From assembly GCF_001570405.1 (NCBI RefSeq), contig NZ_BBYM01000002.1, positions 93,402-157,401 on the forward strand: a stretch of 64,000 nucleotides of DNA, in the 5' to 3' direction. The stretch comes from Microtetraspora niveoalba (lineage in GTDB: Bacteria; Actinomycetota; Actinomycetes; Streptosporangiales; Streptosporangiaceae). Numbering within the stretch: the stretch's first letter is position 1; every line of letters begins with the position of its first letter. Both the position numbers and the translations under genes were made by a program. The notes under the pieces were generated by a model that did not search any database, was not told where the DNA came from, and saw only the letters and a program-made list of their open reading frames with translations. This document shows positions 1 through 8,142 of the stretch, one piece after another.

Positions 1-1708
1 TCCGCGCGGCGCGGGCGACGCCGGCCGGCACCCCCGGCCCGGCCGACGTCACCACGTAGCCGGCCCGCGTGCCGTCGGCGGCCTGCCGCGCGCTCGCGTG
101 CCCGACGGTCGACTGGGTGAAGATGGTGGTGCCGGCGAACGCGAGCATCAGGGTGAGCGGGCTGACCACGGCGGCCAGCCTCCTGGCCCCGGTGCGGGTG
201 TTCGCGACCGCGAGGTAGCCGCCCACCCGCGACGCCCGGCCGAGCGCCCCGCCCACCAGCGCGACGGCGATCCGGACGAGCCACGGCCCCAGCAGGGCGG
301 CGGCCACGGCGAGGAGGATCACGATGCCGCCCGCGCTCATCGCCGCCGTCTCGCCCGCCACGAACATCGACAGGACGCACACGGACACCCCCAGGGCCAG
401 GAAGACCAGCCCGGTGACCACCCGGGCGCGGCCCAGCGCGCGCGGCTCGGCCGCCGCCTCGCCCAGCGCCTCGGTCGGCCGGATCCGGGTGGCCCGCCGT
501 ACGGCGCCTCTGGCCGAAAGCCATGCCGTGGCCGTCCCCAGCGCCACCGCGGCCAGCATCGGCGCCGGCCCGGCGGCGAGCGGGAAGACATCCGGGATCA
601 TCCCCTTGGAGACGAGCTCGCCGAACATCCACCGGCCGGTCAGGACCCCCGCCGGCACACCGGCGACGCTCGCCGCCACACCGATCAGCAGGGCCTCCTT
701 GCCGATCATCGACCGGATCTGGGCGGGGGCGGCGCCGACCGCCCGCAGCAGCGCGATCTCCCGCCCGCGCTGGCGCAGGGCGAGCCCGAACGTGCCGGCG
801 ACCACGAAGGCCGCCACCATGACGGCGATGCCGCCGAGGCTGCCGCTGAGCGCGATGAGCGTCTCCCTGGCCGCCGAGGTCCCCGGGTTCTCGGCGAGCC
901 CGCGCTCGTCGCCCGTGTACGCGACCGGACCCGCGGCGGCGGGCGCGCCGTCCTTCAGCCGCACGGAGACGCGCGCCGCCGTGCCCTCCGACGTACCGAG
1001 CGCCGTCTCGATCCTGTCCTTCAGGCGCGCGGGGTCGCCGGACCCGAACACCCCGAACGCGGACACGCGGCCCGGACGGCCGAACAGCTCGGCGGCCCGC
1101 GGCGCCGTGAAGAAGACCGCCGGCTGCCGGGCGAGGCCGGGAGCGGCGATCCCGGCCACCGTGTAGGCGCGCACGCCGTCCCGGCCCAGCACGCGCGCCT
1201 TCGCGCCGACCTTCAGCCGGGCCGTCCCGGCCAGGGCGGCGTCGAGGACGATCTCGCCGGGCGAGGCGGGCGCGCGCCCCGCCCGCAGCGTGTACGGCGT
1301 GAGCCGCGCGGACTCCCACGCGTGGCCGAGGGCGCGACCGTGGACGGCCCGGCCCTGGCCGTCCAGCACCCCGACGGGGAAGGTCAGGTCGGGCACGACG
1401 TCGCGGACCCCGGGCACCTTCCGGATCTCGCCGGCCAGCGAGGCCGGGATCGTCGTGGGCTCCTCAAGAGGAACGCTCTCGGTCACCTCGACCGGGCCGT
1501 CCTCCTTCTTGGCGATCGAGGTCTGCTGCGGGCCGGCCAGCACGACGGGGGCGGCGGCGTACCTCTCGGGCGGCACCTGGGCGCGCAGGCCGCTCTCCAT
1601 GAGCATCCCGCACGCGGTGATCAGGACGGCGGTGAACAGCAGGGCGAGGAAGGAGCCGGCGAGCGACGGCACGCGGCCGCGCACGGTGGCGAAGGCGAGG
1701 CCGAGCAT
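1..1708 (-). CDS. FtsX-family ABC transporter permease (C-terminus beyond window edge)
   Basis: Membrane permease of an ABC exporter of the MacB/FtsX type. Reading from the ATG at 1708, the protein begins with a transmembrane helix (about residues 13-35). A long extracytoplasmic MacB-like region follows, and then a bundle of hydrophobic helices with an FtsX-type segment containing [16 protein letters not shown], a hallmark of this family. A second set of helices continues to the window edge, so the C-terminus is missing. The start codon overlaps the stop codon of the upstream ATPase gene (TGATG), so the two are translationally coupled and form one transporter. The substrate cannot be told from sequence. 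Relatives export peptides, lipoproteins or antibiotics, or act in envelope stress. Confidence 0.9.
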   Translation of the reverse strand, partial: MLGLAFATVRGRVPSLAGSFLALLFTAVLITACGMLMESGLRAQVPPERYAAAPVVLAGPQQTSIAKKEDGPVEVTESVPLEEPTTIPASLAGEIRKVPGVRDVVPDLTFPVGVLDGQGRAVHGRALGHAWESARLTPYTLRAGRAPASPGEIVLDAALAGTARLKVGAKARVLGRDGVRAYTVAGIAAPGLARQPAVFFTAPRAAELFGRPGRVSAFGVFGSGDPARLKDRIETALGTSEGTAARVSVRLKDGAPAAAGPVAYTGDERGLAENPGTSAARETLIALSGSLGGIAVMVAAFVVAGTFGLALRQRGREIALLRAVGAAPAQIRSMIGKEALLIGVAASVAGVPAGVLTGRWMFGELVSKGMIPDVFPLAAGPAPMLAAVALGTATAWLSARGAVRRATRIRPTEALGEAAAEPRALGRARVVTGLVFLALGVSVCVLSMFVAGETAAMSAGGIVILLAVAAALLGPWLVRIAVALVGGALGRASRVGGYLAVANTRTGARRLAAVVSPLTLMLAFAGTTIFTQSTVGHASARQAADGTRAGYVVTSAGPGVPAGVARAAR

Positions 1709-2451
1709 CACACGGCCGCCGTCGACCGGCCGAGCGCGGACATGCGCCGCGCGATGGTGTCGGCCGTGGCGGAGCGGACGGTGTCCACGATGACGCCCCC
1801 GGCGAGGAACAGCACCTCGTCGGCGTAGGCGGCGGCCACCGGGTCGTGCGTCACCATCACCACGGTCTGGCCGGTGGCGTCCACCACCTGGCGCAGCAGG
1901 GCGAGGACCTCGCCGGCGGTCGTGGTGTCGAGGGCGCCGGTCGGCTCGTCGGCGAAGACCACCTCGGGCCTGGTCACCAGCGCGCGGGCGATGGCCACCC
2001 GCTGCTGCTGGCCTCCCGAGAGCTGGGACGGCCGGTGCGCGACGCGGTCGTCGAGGCCGACGCGCCTGACGACCTCCTCCAGCCAGGCCCGGTCCGCGCG
2101 CCCGCCGGCCAGCCGGAGCGGCAGCGTGATGTTGTCCGCGACGCTGAGCGAGGGGATCAGGTTGAACGCCTGGAAGACGAAGCCCGCCTTCTCCCGCCGC
2201 AGCTCGGTCAGGCGGGTCTCGTCCATCCGCGACAGCTCCGCCTCACCCAGGTGGACGGTGCCCGACGTCGGCGTGTCCAGCCCGGCCGCGCAGTGCAGGA
2301 ACGTGCTCTTGCCCGACCCGGAGGGGCCCATCACGGCGGTGAACCCGCCTCTGGGCAGCCCGACCGTCACCCCGCGCAGGGCGTGCACCTCGTGCGCTCC
2401 CCGCGTGTACGTCTTCGTCACCGCATTCATGCGAATGACAGGTGATGCCAC
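1708..2451 (-). CDS. ABC transporter ATP-binding protein (MacB/LolD type)
   Basis: Cytoplasmic ATPase that powers the FtsX-type permease encoded directly downstream. It has Walker [10 protein letters not shown], the signature LSGGQQQR and Walker [13 protein letters not shown], the last typical of the MacB/LolD/FtsE group. The chosen start is the GTG at 2451 ([11 protein letters not shown]), because GGGATCCAG lies just before it. An in-frame GTG at 2493 and an ATG at 2427 are alternatives; the ATG has no ribosome-binding site and the GTG would place the 2482-2493 palindrome inside the gene. The gene ends in a 1-nt overlap with the permease. Length and motifs are normal for the family. Confidence 0.9.
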   Translation of the reverse strand: MASPVIRMNAVTKTYTRGAHEVHALRGVTVGLPRGGFTAVMGPSGSGKSTFLHCAAGLDTPTSGTVHLGEAELSRMDETRLTELRREKAGFVFQAFNLIPSLSVADNITLPLRLAGGRADRAWLEEVVRRVGLDDRVAHRPSQLSGGQQQRVAIARALVTRPEVVFADEPTGALDTTTAGEVLALLRQVVDATGQTVVMVTHDPVAAAYADEVLFLAGGVIVDTVRSATADTIARRMSALGRSTAAV

Positions 2452-2481
2452 CTGGATCCCCCGCTTAGTCCCGATTGCCGA

Positions 2482-2493
2482 TTGTCCGGACAA
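2482..2493. promoter_or_regulatory. 12-bp perfect palindrome upstream of the ABC exporter
   Basis: TTGTCCGGACAA is a perfect inverted repeat 31 bp upstream of the chosen ATPase start. Read on the minus strand it overlaps a possible -35 (TTGTCC) spaced 17 nt from GACTAA. This placement suits a repressor site, probably for a TetR-type protein, but no regulator gene lies next to it in the window. Confidence 0.4.
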
Positions 2494-2566
2494 CCGTATT
2501 GACCGGCGGGTTTCCGCGGGAGAAGGCGTTCCACCCTCTCGGTGGTAGGGCTGCCCCTACTTTCCG

Positions 2567-2612
2567 GCGCCCTGCTTTCCGATGCCCTGACCTTCCCGCG
2601 CCCTGCTTTCCG
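2567..2612. repeat. 15-bp direct repeat in the ABC/copper-protein intergenic gap
   Basis: GCGCCCTGCTTTCCG occurs at 2567-2581 and again at 2598-2612, embedded in a longer stretch of related CCCT/TTCC sequence. The gap 2494-2684 otherwise shows no gene. It looks like slippage-prone low-complexity DNA. Confidence 0.6.
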
Positions 2613-2684
2613 GCGCCCTTCCCGCGCCCCGGCCGGCGGGCGGGCAGGGCGGCGCGGTGCGTCGCGGGGCCGCGCGCGGCCGCG

Positions 2685-3092
2685 CTATCCGTGCAGTGCT
2701 TCGAGAATCCGCCCGCACATGTCGGCGCAGCGGCGTGTGGCCTCCGCGCACATCCGGCAGTGCGCGTGGTGGGCGGCGTGCCGGCTGCAGAGCTCGTGGC
2801 TGCGCTCGCACGCCAGCAGGCTGGCTTCCATCTGCGCGCTGATCAGGCTGTTGTCGGGGCCGCTGCCCCGGGTCAGGACCCGGCGCGTCGTCCCGACGAC
2901 GTCCGCGCAGTCCAGGTCCCGGCTGATCGCCGACGCCATGTCCAGGGCGTCCTGTTCGCCCAGCATGCCCATCGCGCAGGCGGTCACCACTTCCTCGCAT
3001 TCCTGGAGGGTGTCCACCGCGTCGGCCAGCAGGTCGCTGCTCAGCCCGGCCTTGGCGGTCATCGTGTCGAACAGTTCGCGAGTGTGAGCCAT
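2685..3092 (-). CDS. four-helix bundle copper-binding protein (DUF326/Csp-like)
   Basis: Small (135 aa) helical protein with cysteines spaced along four predicted helices: CEEVVTAC, DCADV, ACERSHELC and a His/Cys-rich tail segment AHCRMCAEATRRCADMC. This matches the DUF326 / copper storage protein (Csp) family, in which Cys side chains point into a four-helix bundle and hold many Cu(I) ions. No export signal is visible, so it should act in the cytosol like Csp3. The start at 3092 has GGGGAGAG upstream. It is divergent from a ZIP-type metal transporter, so the pair may belong to metal homeostasis. Copper binding is inferred from the family. Confidence 0.85.
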   Translation of the reverse strand: MAHTRELFDTMTAKAGLSSDLLADAVDTLQECEEVVTACAMGMLGEQDALDMASAISRDLDCADVVGTTRRVLTRGSGPDNSLISAQMEASLLACERSHELCSRHAAHHAHCRMCAEATRRCADMCGRILEALHG

Positions 3093-3308
3093 GATCTCTC
3101 CCCGTCGAGACGTCGCCTCCCTTCCACGCTAGCCCCGCCGCCGGCGTACGGGAGCGACCGGGACCTGGGGCGACGCCGCTTCCGGTGCGCTTCGGTAGAC
3201 GAACCGACGATGACGCCACGTCCGGGTGACCTGCCCGGCCGGTGCGATAGTGGATGGAGGGCGTTCTTCTCACAGCGGACGCGCGAGTCTCCCTCGCGGG
3301 GAGGGAAC

Positions 3309-4076
3309 ATGCTCTCCGTTCTCCACGGCGAGACGCACGCCGGCAGCCCGGTCGCCACGTGGCCGCTGCCCTCGGTCGAGACGCTCGCGGCCGTGTCGCT
3401 CATCGCCGTCGCGACGGTCGCGGGCGCCTGGCTGGCCCGGCGCGGTTCCGGCCGGTCCGCGCTGCCGCTCGCCGCAGCTTCGGGTGTCCTGCTCGTCATC
3501 GCCGCCCTGGATCTGCTGCCCGACGCCTGGGCGGAGGCGCGGGAGGCCGGTGTGCCGCCGTGGGCCGTACCGGCGACCGTGCTCGTCTCCTGGTGCGTGA
3601 TGGACGCGGTGGTGCGCGTCGGCTGCCCCTGTGAGCCGAGCCGCGCCGGCGGCATCGGCACGGCGGCCGGTCTCGCGCTGCACCGCTTCCTGGAGGGGGC
3701 GACCCTGGCGCTGACCGCCTCGATCGTCGTGGTCGCCGCGCTGTTCGTCCATGCGGCGGGCGAGGGCCTCGCGCTCGCCGCGTTGCTGGGGGCGCGTCCG
3801 CGCCGGCGTCTGGCCCCGTGGATCGCCCTGGCCTGCGTGAGCCCGGTCGCGGGCGGCTTCGTCATGAACGCGCTGCCCGTCCCGGCGGCTCTCATGCCGT
3901 TGCTGCTGGCCTTCGTCGCCGCTGTGCTCGCCCAGGGCGCCTGGGTCGCACTCAAGGTCGCCCGCCGGAGGGCGTCGCACGAGGGGCGGCGGCTCAGATC
4001 GCCGATGGCCCTGGCCATGGCCTCGGCCGCGCTGGTCACCGCGCTCGTCGTCCTCATCGGATCCGCCTCCCACTGA
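3309..4076 (+). CDS. ZIP-family metal transporter
   Basis: Integral membrane protein of 255 aa with about eight hydrophobic helices. Helix 4 contains HRFLEG and helix 5 HAAGEG; these are the paired His/Glu metal-binding motifs of ZIP (Zrt/Irt-like) transporters. DLLPDAWAEA in an earlier helix is also typical. Family members import Zn(II), Fe(II) or other divalent ions; which one is not determinable here. The ATG at 3309 is preceded by a good site (GGGGAGGGAAC). Long upstream in-frame sequence is antisense to the copper-protein gene and is not part of the gene. It is divergent from the Csp-like gene, which fits a joint role in metals. Confidence 0.85.
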   Translation: MLSVLHGETHAGSPVATWPLPSVETLAAVSLIAVATVAGAWLARRGSGRSALPLAAASGVLLVIAALDLLPDAWAEAREAGVPPWAVPATVLVSWCVMDAVVRVGCPCEPSRAGGIGTAAGLALHRFLEGATLALTASIVVVAALFVHAAGEGLALAALLGARPRRRLAPWIALACVSPVAGGFVMNALPVPAALMPLLLAFVAAVLAQGAWVALKVARRRASHEGRRLRSPMALAMASAALVTALVVLIGSASH

Positions 4077-4125
4077 CCTGTCGGCAGCTGTACGTGTCGT
4101 GCTCGGTTCGCGGGCGTGTTCCCGC

Positions 4126-5334
4126 TCACGGGGTGGTCGCCTGGAAGACCTCGCCGTGGCCGGAGACGGTCACCGTGCGGACCTCGGCCGGAGCGAACGC
4201 CGCCGTCCCCGGGGTCAGGTCCAGCCGCTCCGCGCCGTCCGCCAGCGTGACCCGGCCGGACACGCAGAGCAGGACGCGCGCGCCCGGCGCGGTCAGCTCC
4301 GCCTCGGGGACCCGGTCTCCCACGACCGCTCGGGTCAGCGCGAACTCGCGTACGGGCGGCGCCCATCCGACCACTCCGGGCGAGACCGGAGTCCCCTCCA
4401 TGACGGGGTTCTCCAGCGGTTCGAAGCGCAGCACCCGCAGCAGCTCGGGGACGTCCACCCGCTTGCGGGTCAGCCCGCCCCGCAGCACGTTGTCGCCGGC
4501 GGCCATCACCTCGACGCCCACCCCGCGCAGGTACGCGTGCGGATTGCCCGCGGGCATCCAGACCGCCTGGGCGGGCGCGAGCCGTACGTGGTTGAGCAGG
4601 AGCGACACGACCACGCCGGCGTCGCCCGGGTGGAGCCGGGCCAGCCGCGCGGCGACCTCGTAGGCCGGATCGGCGCCGCCGAGCCCGGCGCAGGCGGCGG
4701 CCACCTCTCCCACGAGATCGGCGCGGGCCCGCGCGGGCAGCGTCAACGCCAGCGTCACCGCCTCGCGCAGCGCCCGGGCCGGTTCGGGCCCGCCCAGCCG
4801 GTCGACGAGGGGACGCAGGCCGGGCACGCCGAGCCGGGCGAGGGAGCCCGCCGCCTCCCCCGGCGGGCGGAAGCCGCAGAGCGCCTCGAACTCCGTGACG
4901 GCGACGAGCAGCTCGGGCTTGTGGTTCCCGTCGCGATAGTTGCGCTCCTCAGGAGGGAGCCCGGCCGCCTCCTCCGCCGCGTAGGCGGTGCGCGCGTGCG
5001 CCGCGTCCGGGTGCGCCTGCAGCGACAGCGGCTCCTCCGCGGCCAGCAGCTTCATCAGGTACGGCAGGCGCGGCCCGAACTCGTCGGCGACCGCCGCCCC
5101 CAGGACACGCCGGGGGTCGGCGGCGACGACGTCGGGCAGCGGGCGGCCTCCCAGGTGGGACGGCGCGCCCGGGTGCGTGCCCAGCCACAGCTCGGCCTCG
5201 GGAACGGGTGTCGGCACGGGGCGGCCCTGGAGCGAGGCGATCGCGCTGCGGGAGCCCCAGGCGTAGGAGCGGACGGTTCCGGTGAGCCGCCGCAGGCCCG
5301 TCACCGGGGGGTGCGCTCTCACCGCGGGACACAC
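4126..5334 (-). CDS. manA: mannose-6-phosphate isomerase, class I
   Basis: Zinc enzyme that interconverts mannose-6-phosphate and fructose-6-phosphate, feeding mannose into glycolysis. The sequence has the type I PMI cupin pattern: SYAWGS near the N-terminus, the metal-binding LQAHPDAAHA, then NHKPELL, and PAGNPHAYLRG with AAGDNVLRGGLT further on. The length of about 400 aa is usual. The start is uncertain: GTG codons at 5334, 5322 and 5304 are all in frame and none has a clear ribosome-binding site. The gene lies at the end of the leftward GH5/GH85-remnant operon, and its 5' end touches the GH85 deletion scar, which may have removed its original translation signal. Its job here is to use mannose released by the neighbouring mannosidases. 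Confidence 0.93.
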   Translation of the reverse strand: MCPAVRAHPPVTGLRRLTGTVRSYAWGSRSAIASLQGRPVPTPVPEAELWLGTHPGAPSHLGGRPLPDVVAADPRRVLGAAVADEFGPRLPYLMKLLAAEEPLSLQAHPDAAHARTAYAAEEAAGLPPEERNYRDGNHKPELLVAVTEFEALCGFRPPGEAAGSLARLGVPGLRPLVDRLGGPEPARALREAVTLALTLPARARADLVGEVAAACAGLGGADPAYEVAARLARLHPGDAGVVVSLLLNHVRLAPAQAVWMPAGNPHAYLRGVGVEVMAAGDNVLRGGLTRKRVDVPELLRVLRFEPLENPVMEGTPVSPGVVGWAPPVREFALTRAVVGDRVPEAELTAPGARVLLCVSGRVTLADGAERLDLTPGTAAFAPAEVRTVTVSGHGEVFQATTP

Positions 5335-5702
5335 CGGCCGGTCGAGGTACGCGGCGAGCCGGTCTTCTTGACGAAGTCGCGGACCCAGCCGATCTGCCCG
5401 CCGTACGCGGTGGGCGGGAAGAAGACGGTGCCGTAGACCTTGACGCCGTTGCGGTGCGCAGCGTCGATCACCGTGGCGTTGGGCGCGAGGATCAGGCCCT
5501 CGCCGGCCGAGCCGCCCCAGAAGACCAGCGTGTCGACGTACTGCCAGTAGGTGAAGGCGTAGTAGTTCGCGTCCGGGGACCCCTGGGAGGGGTTGCCCGA
5601 GGTGGGGGCGAACGACACGAGCGAGGCGACGCGGCCCTCGCCGGCACGGGCGTTCGTGTTCGCCTTCAGCGCGGGGTCGGAGGCGCGGGGCCGGAGTCGC
5701 AT
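5319..5702 (-). pseudogene. remnant of a GH85 endo-beta-N-acetylglucosaminidase
   Basis: About 110 codons match the first part of the GH85 catalytic barrel, the family of enzymes that cut the chitobiose core of N-glycans. Recognisable pieces are DPALKANTNARAGEGRVASL, YAFTYWQYVDTLVFWGGSAG, and GVKVYGTVFFPPTAYGG. An ATG with AGGAAGAG upstream is kept (MRLRPRAS) but runs straight into mid-protein sequence. After DFVKKTGS the homology stops and the frame ends 11 codons later. Intact GH85 enzymes are many hundreds of residues long and carry their catalytic Asn/Glu pair beyond this point, so the fragment cannot be active. It lies between the GH5-like gene and manA in one operon, as expected for an N-glycan degradation set that lost this member. 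Confidence 0.8.
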
Positions 5703-5728
5703 CCGGATCTCTTCCTTTCGCCCCGGGC

Positions 5729-6961
5729 TCATGCCGGGGTCAGGACGGTGTCGATCCCCCGAGCGCTGAGATGGCCGGCGTCGGTCGCGCGGCCGGCGGT
5801 GACGATGGCGAGCGGGCCGGCCTGGCGCAGCCGGACCCACTCCGAGTGGAAGGCGCTGCCCGGCGCGACCTCGGCCCGGCGCTCCGGCTCGGTCCGCAGG
5901 TCCACGTCGCACAGCAGGGCGGCCCTGGCCCCGGCGGCGGGCCGCCCGCCGGTACGGCGGAGCTCCCGGACGACGGCCGCCAGCTCCGCCGCGGCGGGCT
6001 TGGCCCGGTGGCCGACCGTGAACAGGCCGAGGTCGTACTCCCTGTCGGGGAAGTCGGCCATGGCGCGGTCGAGGTCGTGGGAACACCACCAGGTGACGCC
6101 CCACAGCGCGGGGTTGGCGGTGACCGCGTCGAGCGTCCGGCGGACGAACGCGGGCGCGTCCGCCTCCGGGACGTCGGGGCGCGGCGCGCCGACCTCCTGC
6201 AGCCAGACGGGGCGGGCCGGGTCGAGCGAGGTGGCGGCGGCCAGCTCCACGAGGTAGTCGGCGTGGGTGAGGGTGGCGGGGCCGAGCGGCCCGTCGAGCG
6301 CCGAGACGCCGTTGAACACCCACGAGTGGACGGTCGTGAGGTCGCCGAGGTCCACGCTGTCCACCGGGTGGAACGGGTGGCCGGGGTCGTACCAGCTCGC
6401 GTCGTAGAGCGAGTGCAGCGCCAGCAGGCGCGGCGCGGCGGCGCGGACGACGTCGATCAGCTCGGCCGCCCAGCGGGTGGACGCCTCCGGCGTGGTGGGG
6501 TTGGCCGGGTAGAGGTTGTCGACCTCGTTCCCGAGGGTCACCGCGAACACGTTGTCGCGGCCGGCGACGGCCCGGGTGAGCCGGTCGGCGTACGCGGCGA
6601 CGCCGTCGCGGACCTCGGGGTCGGTGAAGAGGCTGCGCCGGTGCCAGGTGAGCACCCAGGACGGCAGGAAGTCGAAGCTCGACAGGTGCCCCTGGAGCAG
6701 GTCCACGGCCACGGACAGGCCGAACTCGGCGGCGACGTCGATCACGTCGAGCAGGGCGTCGATCCCCCGCTGCCTGATCAGCGTCCGGTTGGGCTGGATC
6801 CACGGCCAGATCGGGAACACCCGGACGTGGTCGAGCCCGATGCCGGCGAGGTCCTCGAAGTCCCGGCGTACGGCGTGGGGCGAGAGGTCGAGCCAGCTGT
6901 GGAACCAGCCCGCCGAAGGCACGTAGTTGGCGCCGAAGCGGATGGGGTGGGGCAGGGGCAC
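5729..6961 (-). CDS. GH5-like (clan GH-A) glycoside hydrolase, probable mannoside-active
   Basis: A (beta/alpha)8-type glycosidase of 410 aa. It has the strand-4 motif LGNEVD (general acid/base Glu) and, further on, VWLQEVGAP (nucleophile Glu). Both are in the clan GH-A arrangement of GH5 and related cellulase-superfamily enzymes. There is no signal peptide, so it acts in the cytosol on imported oligosaccharides. The GTG start at 6961 has a strong site, GGAGGAC. A promoter with a LacI-type operator in its spacer lies directly upstream. Next to a GH38 mannosidase, manA and a sugar importer, it is most likely a beta-mannosidase or beta-mannoside hydrolase trimming N-glycan core or mannan products. 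The exact substrate is inference. Confidence 0.75.
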   Translation of the reverse strand: MPLPHPIRFGANYVPSAGWFHSWLDLSPHAVRRDFEDLAGIGLDHVRVFPIWPWIQPNRTLIRQRGIDALLDVIDVAAEFGLSVAVDLLQGHLSSFDFLPSWVLTWHRRSLFTDPEVRDGVAAYADRLTRAVAGRDNVFAVTLGNEVDNLYPANPTTPEASTRWAAELIDVVRAAAPRLLALHSLYDASWYDPGHPFHPVDSVDLGDLTTVHSWVFNGVSALDGPLGPATLTHADYLVELAAATSLDPARPVWLQEVGAPRPDVPEADAPAFVRRTLDAVTANPALWGVTWWCSHDLDRAMADFPDREYDLGLFTVGHRAKPAAAELAAVVRELRRTGGRPAAGARAALLCDVDLRTEPERRAEVAPGSAFHSEWVRLRQAGPLAIVTAGRATDAGHLSARGIDTVLTPA

Positions 6962-6994
6962 GCGTCCTCCGAGAGGTGAGTCGATCTCCCGGGG

Positions 6995-7023
6995 ACCCTA
7001 AACCGTTTTAGTCAGCCTGCCAA
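6995..7023 (-). promoter_or_regulatory. promoter and LacI-type operator of the GH5-manA operon
   Basis: On the minus strand TTGGCA (7018-7023) and TAGGGT (6995-7000) are separated by exactly 17 nt. The near-palindrome CTAAACCGTTTTAG (plus strand, 6998-7011) fills the spacer and -10. Its reverse complement matches the operator at 8107-8120 in 12 of 14 positions. It overlaps the 3' end of the lacI gene. Confidence 0.7.
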
Positions 7024-8039
7024 GACCCGGGCGGCGCGGTGCTCTCCCTGACGATGAGCCGAGGGGTCTCGGTCTTCAGCTCCCGCCGCCGCCCGGGGTC
7101 GGCGACGACCTCCAGCATGACCTCGGCCAGCTTGCGCCCGTACGCGAAGGTGTCGCGGGAGAGCGCGGTGATGGAGGGGTGCGCGATCCGGGTCAGGACC
7201 GAGTCGTCGAAGGCCACGACGGACAGCTCGTCCGGCACCCGCACGCCCATCTCGCCCGCCACGCCGAGCCCGGCGAGCGCCATCACGTCGCTGTCGTAGA
7301 CGATCGCGGTCGGCCGCAGGCGGCGCGACAGCAGGGCCCTGGTCGCGGCCGCGCCCTCGGCGTCGCTGAAGTCCGTGGTCAGCGACACCGCGTCCACGAG
7401 CCCGAGGCGGCGGCTGGAGTCGCGCAGCGCCCTCATGCGCCGCTGGGTGTGCCGGAACTCGGGCAGGCCGGCGACGTGCGCGACCCGCCGGTGGCCGAGC
7501 GCGGCGAGATAGTCGACGACCGACAACATCGCCTCGCGGTCGTCGGCCCAGACGCTGGACAGCGAACCGTGGCGGCCGGGGCCTCCGAGCACCACGGCGG
7601 GCACCCCGAGCTCCTCGAGCACCTCGACGCGCGGGTCCCGGACCTTGAGGTCGACCATGATGAACCCGTCCACCCGATGGGCGGAGGCCCAGTCGCGGTA
7701 CACCTCCATCTCGGCCTCGGCGTCCTCGACGATCATCAGGTGCATCGCCACCGACTGCGCGGAGAGCCCGGCCTGCAACCCCGAGAGGAGCTGCGCGAAG
7801 AAGGGCTCGACGCCGAGCGTGCTCGCCGGCCTGGCGATCACCAGGCCGACCGCCTCGGCGCGCGCCCCGCCCAGGGCCCTGGCCGCGCTGTGCGGGCGCC
7901 AGTTCATCTCCTTGGCCACCTGCAGGATGCGGGCCCGCGTCGCCTCGGCGACCCCGGGACGCCCGTTGAGCGCGAACGACACCGCGCCCTTGGACACGCC
8001 GACCCGCTCCGCGATGTCGGCGATCGTCGGTCGACCCAC
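7008..8039 (-). CDS. LacI-family transcriptional regulator of the mannoside locus
   Basis: DNA-binding repressor of about 343 aa. The N-terminal helix-turn-helix TIADIAERVGVSKGAVSFAL and the hinge PHSAARALGG are classic LacI/GalR. A periplasmic-binding-protein-like sugar sensor domain with WADDREAM and the C-terminal TALSRDTF segment follows. The start is taken as the GTG at 8039, because AAGGAG lies 6 nt before it; an in-frame GTG at 8054 has no such site. It sits between two divergent operons whose promoters carry near-identical 14-bp sites (6998-7011 and 8107-8120). It therefore probably controls both, releasing DNA when a mannoside or other sugar ligand binds. Confidence 0.92.
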   Translation of the reverse strand: MGRPTIADIAERVGVSKGAVSFALNGRPGVAEATRARILQVAKEMNWRPHSAARALGGARAEAVGLVIARPASTLGVEPFFAQLLSGLQAGLSAQSVAMHLMIVEDAEAEMEVYRDWASAHRVDGFIMVDLKVRDPRVEVLEELGVPAVVLGGPGRHGSLSSVWADDREAMLSVVDYLAALGHRRVAHVAGLPEFRHTQRRMRALRDSSRRLGLVDAVSLTTDFSDAEGAAATRALLSRRLRPTAIVYDSDVMALAGLGVAGEMGVRVPDELSVVAFDDSVLTRIAHPSITALSRDTFAYGRKLAEVMLEVVADPGRRRELKTETPRLIVRESTAPPGSWQAD

Positions 8040-8070
8040 GACCGGCTCCTTCACAAATCGATCTCACCTA

Positions 8071-8120
8071 TTGACACGGGAGTCTAGCCCGTGGATAGTC
8101 CGGCAACTATAGCGGTTTAG
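8071..8120 (+). promoter_or_regulatory. promoter and operator of the sugar ABC/GH38 operon
   Basis: TTGACA (8071-8076), 17-nt spacer, GATAGT (8094-8099). Just after the expected transcription start is CTATAGCGGTTTAG (8107-8120), the partner of the operator at 6998-7011. Binding here would block transcription of the importer operon. Confidence 0.75.
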
Positions 8121-8142
8121 TTCACCCCCCAAGGAGATGTCC

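Noticed and set aside
98-1828. Long open frame on the plus strand opposite the FtsX permease
   Set aside because: Its translation is a low-complexity Arg/Pro/Gly-rich string typical of antisense frames in high-GC DNA, while the minus strand encodes clear ABC motifs.
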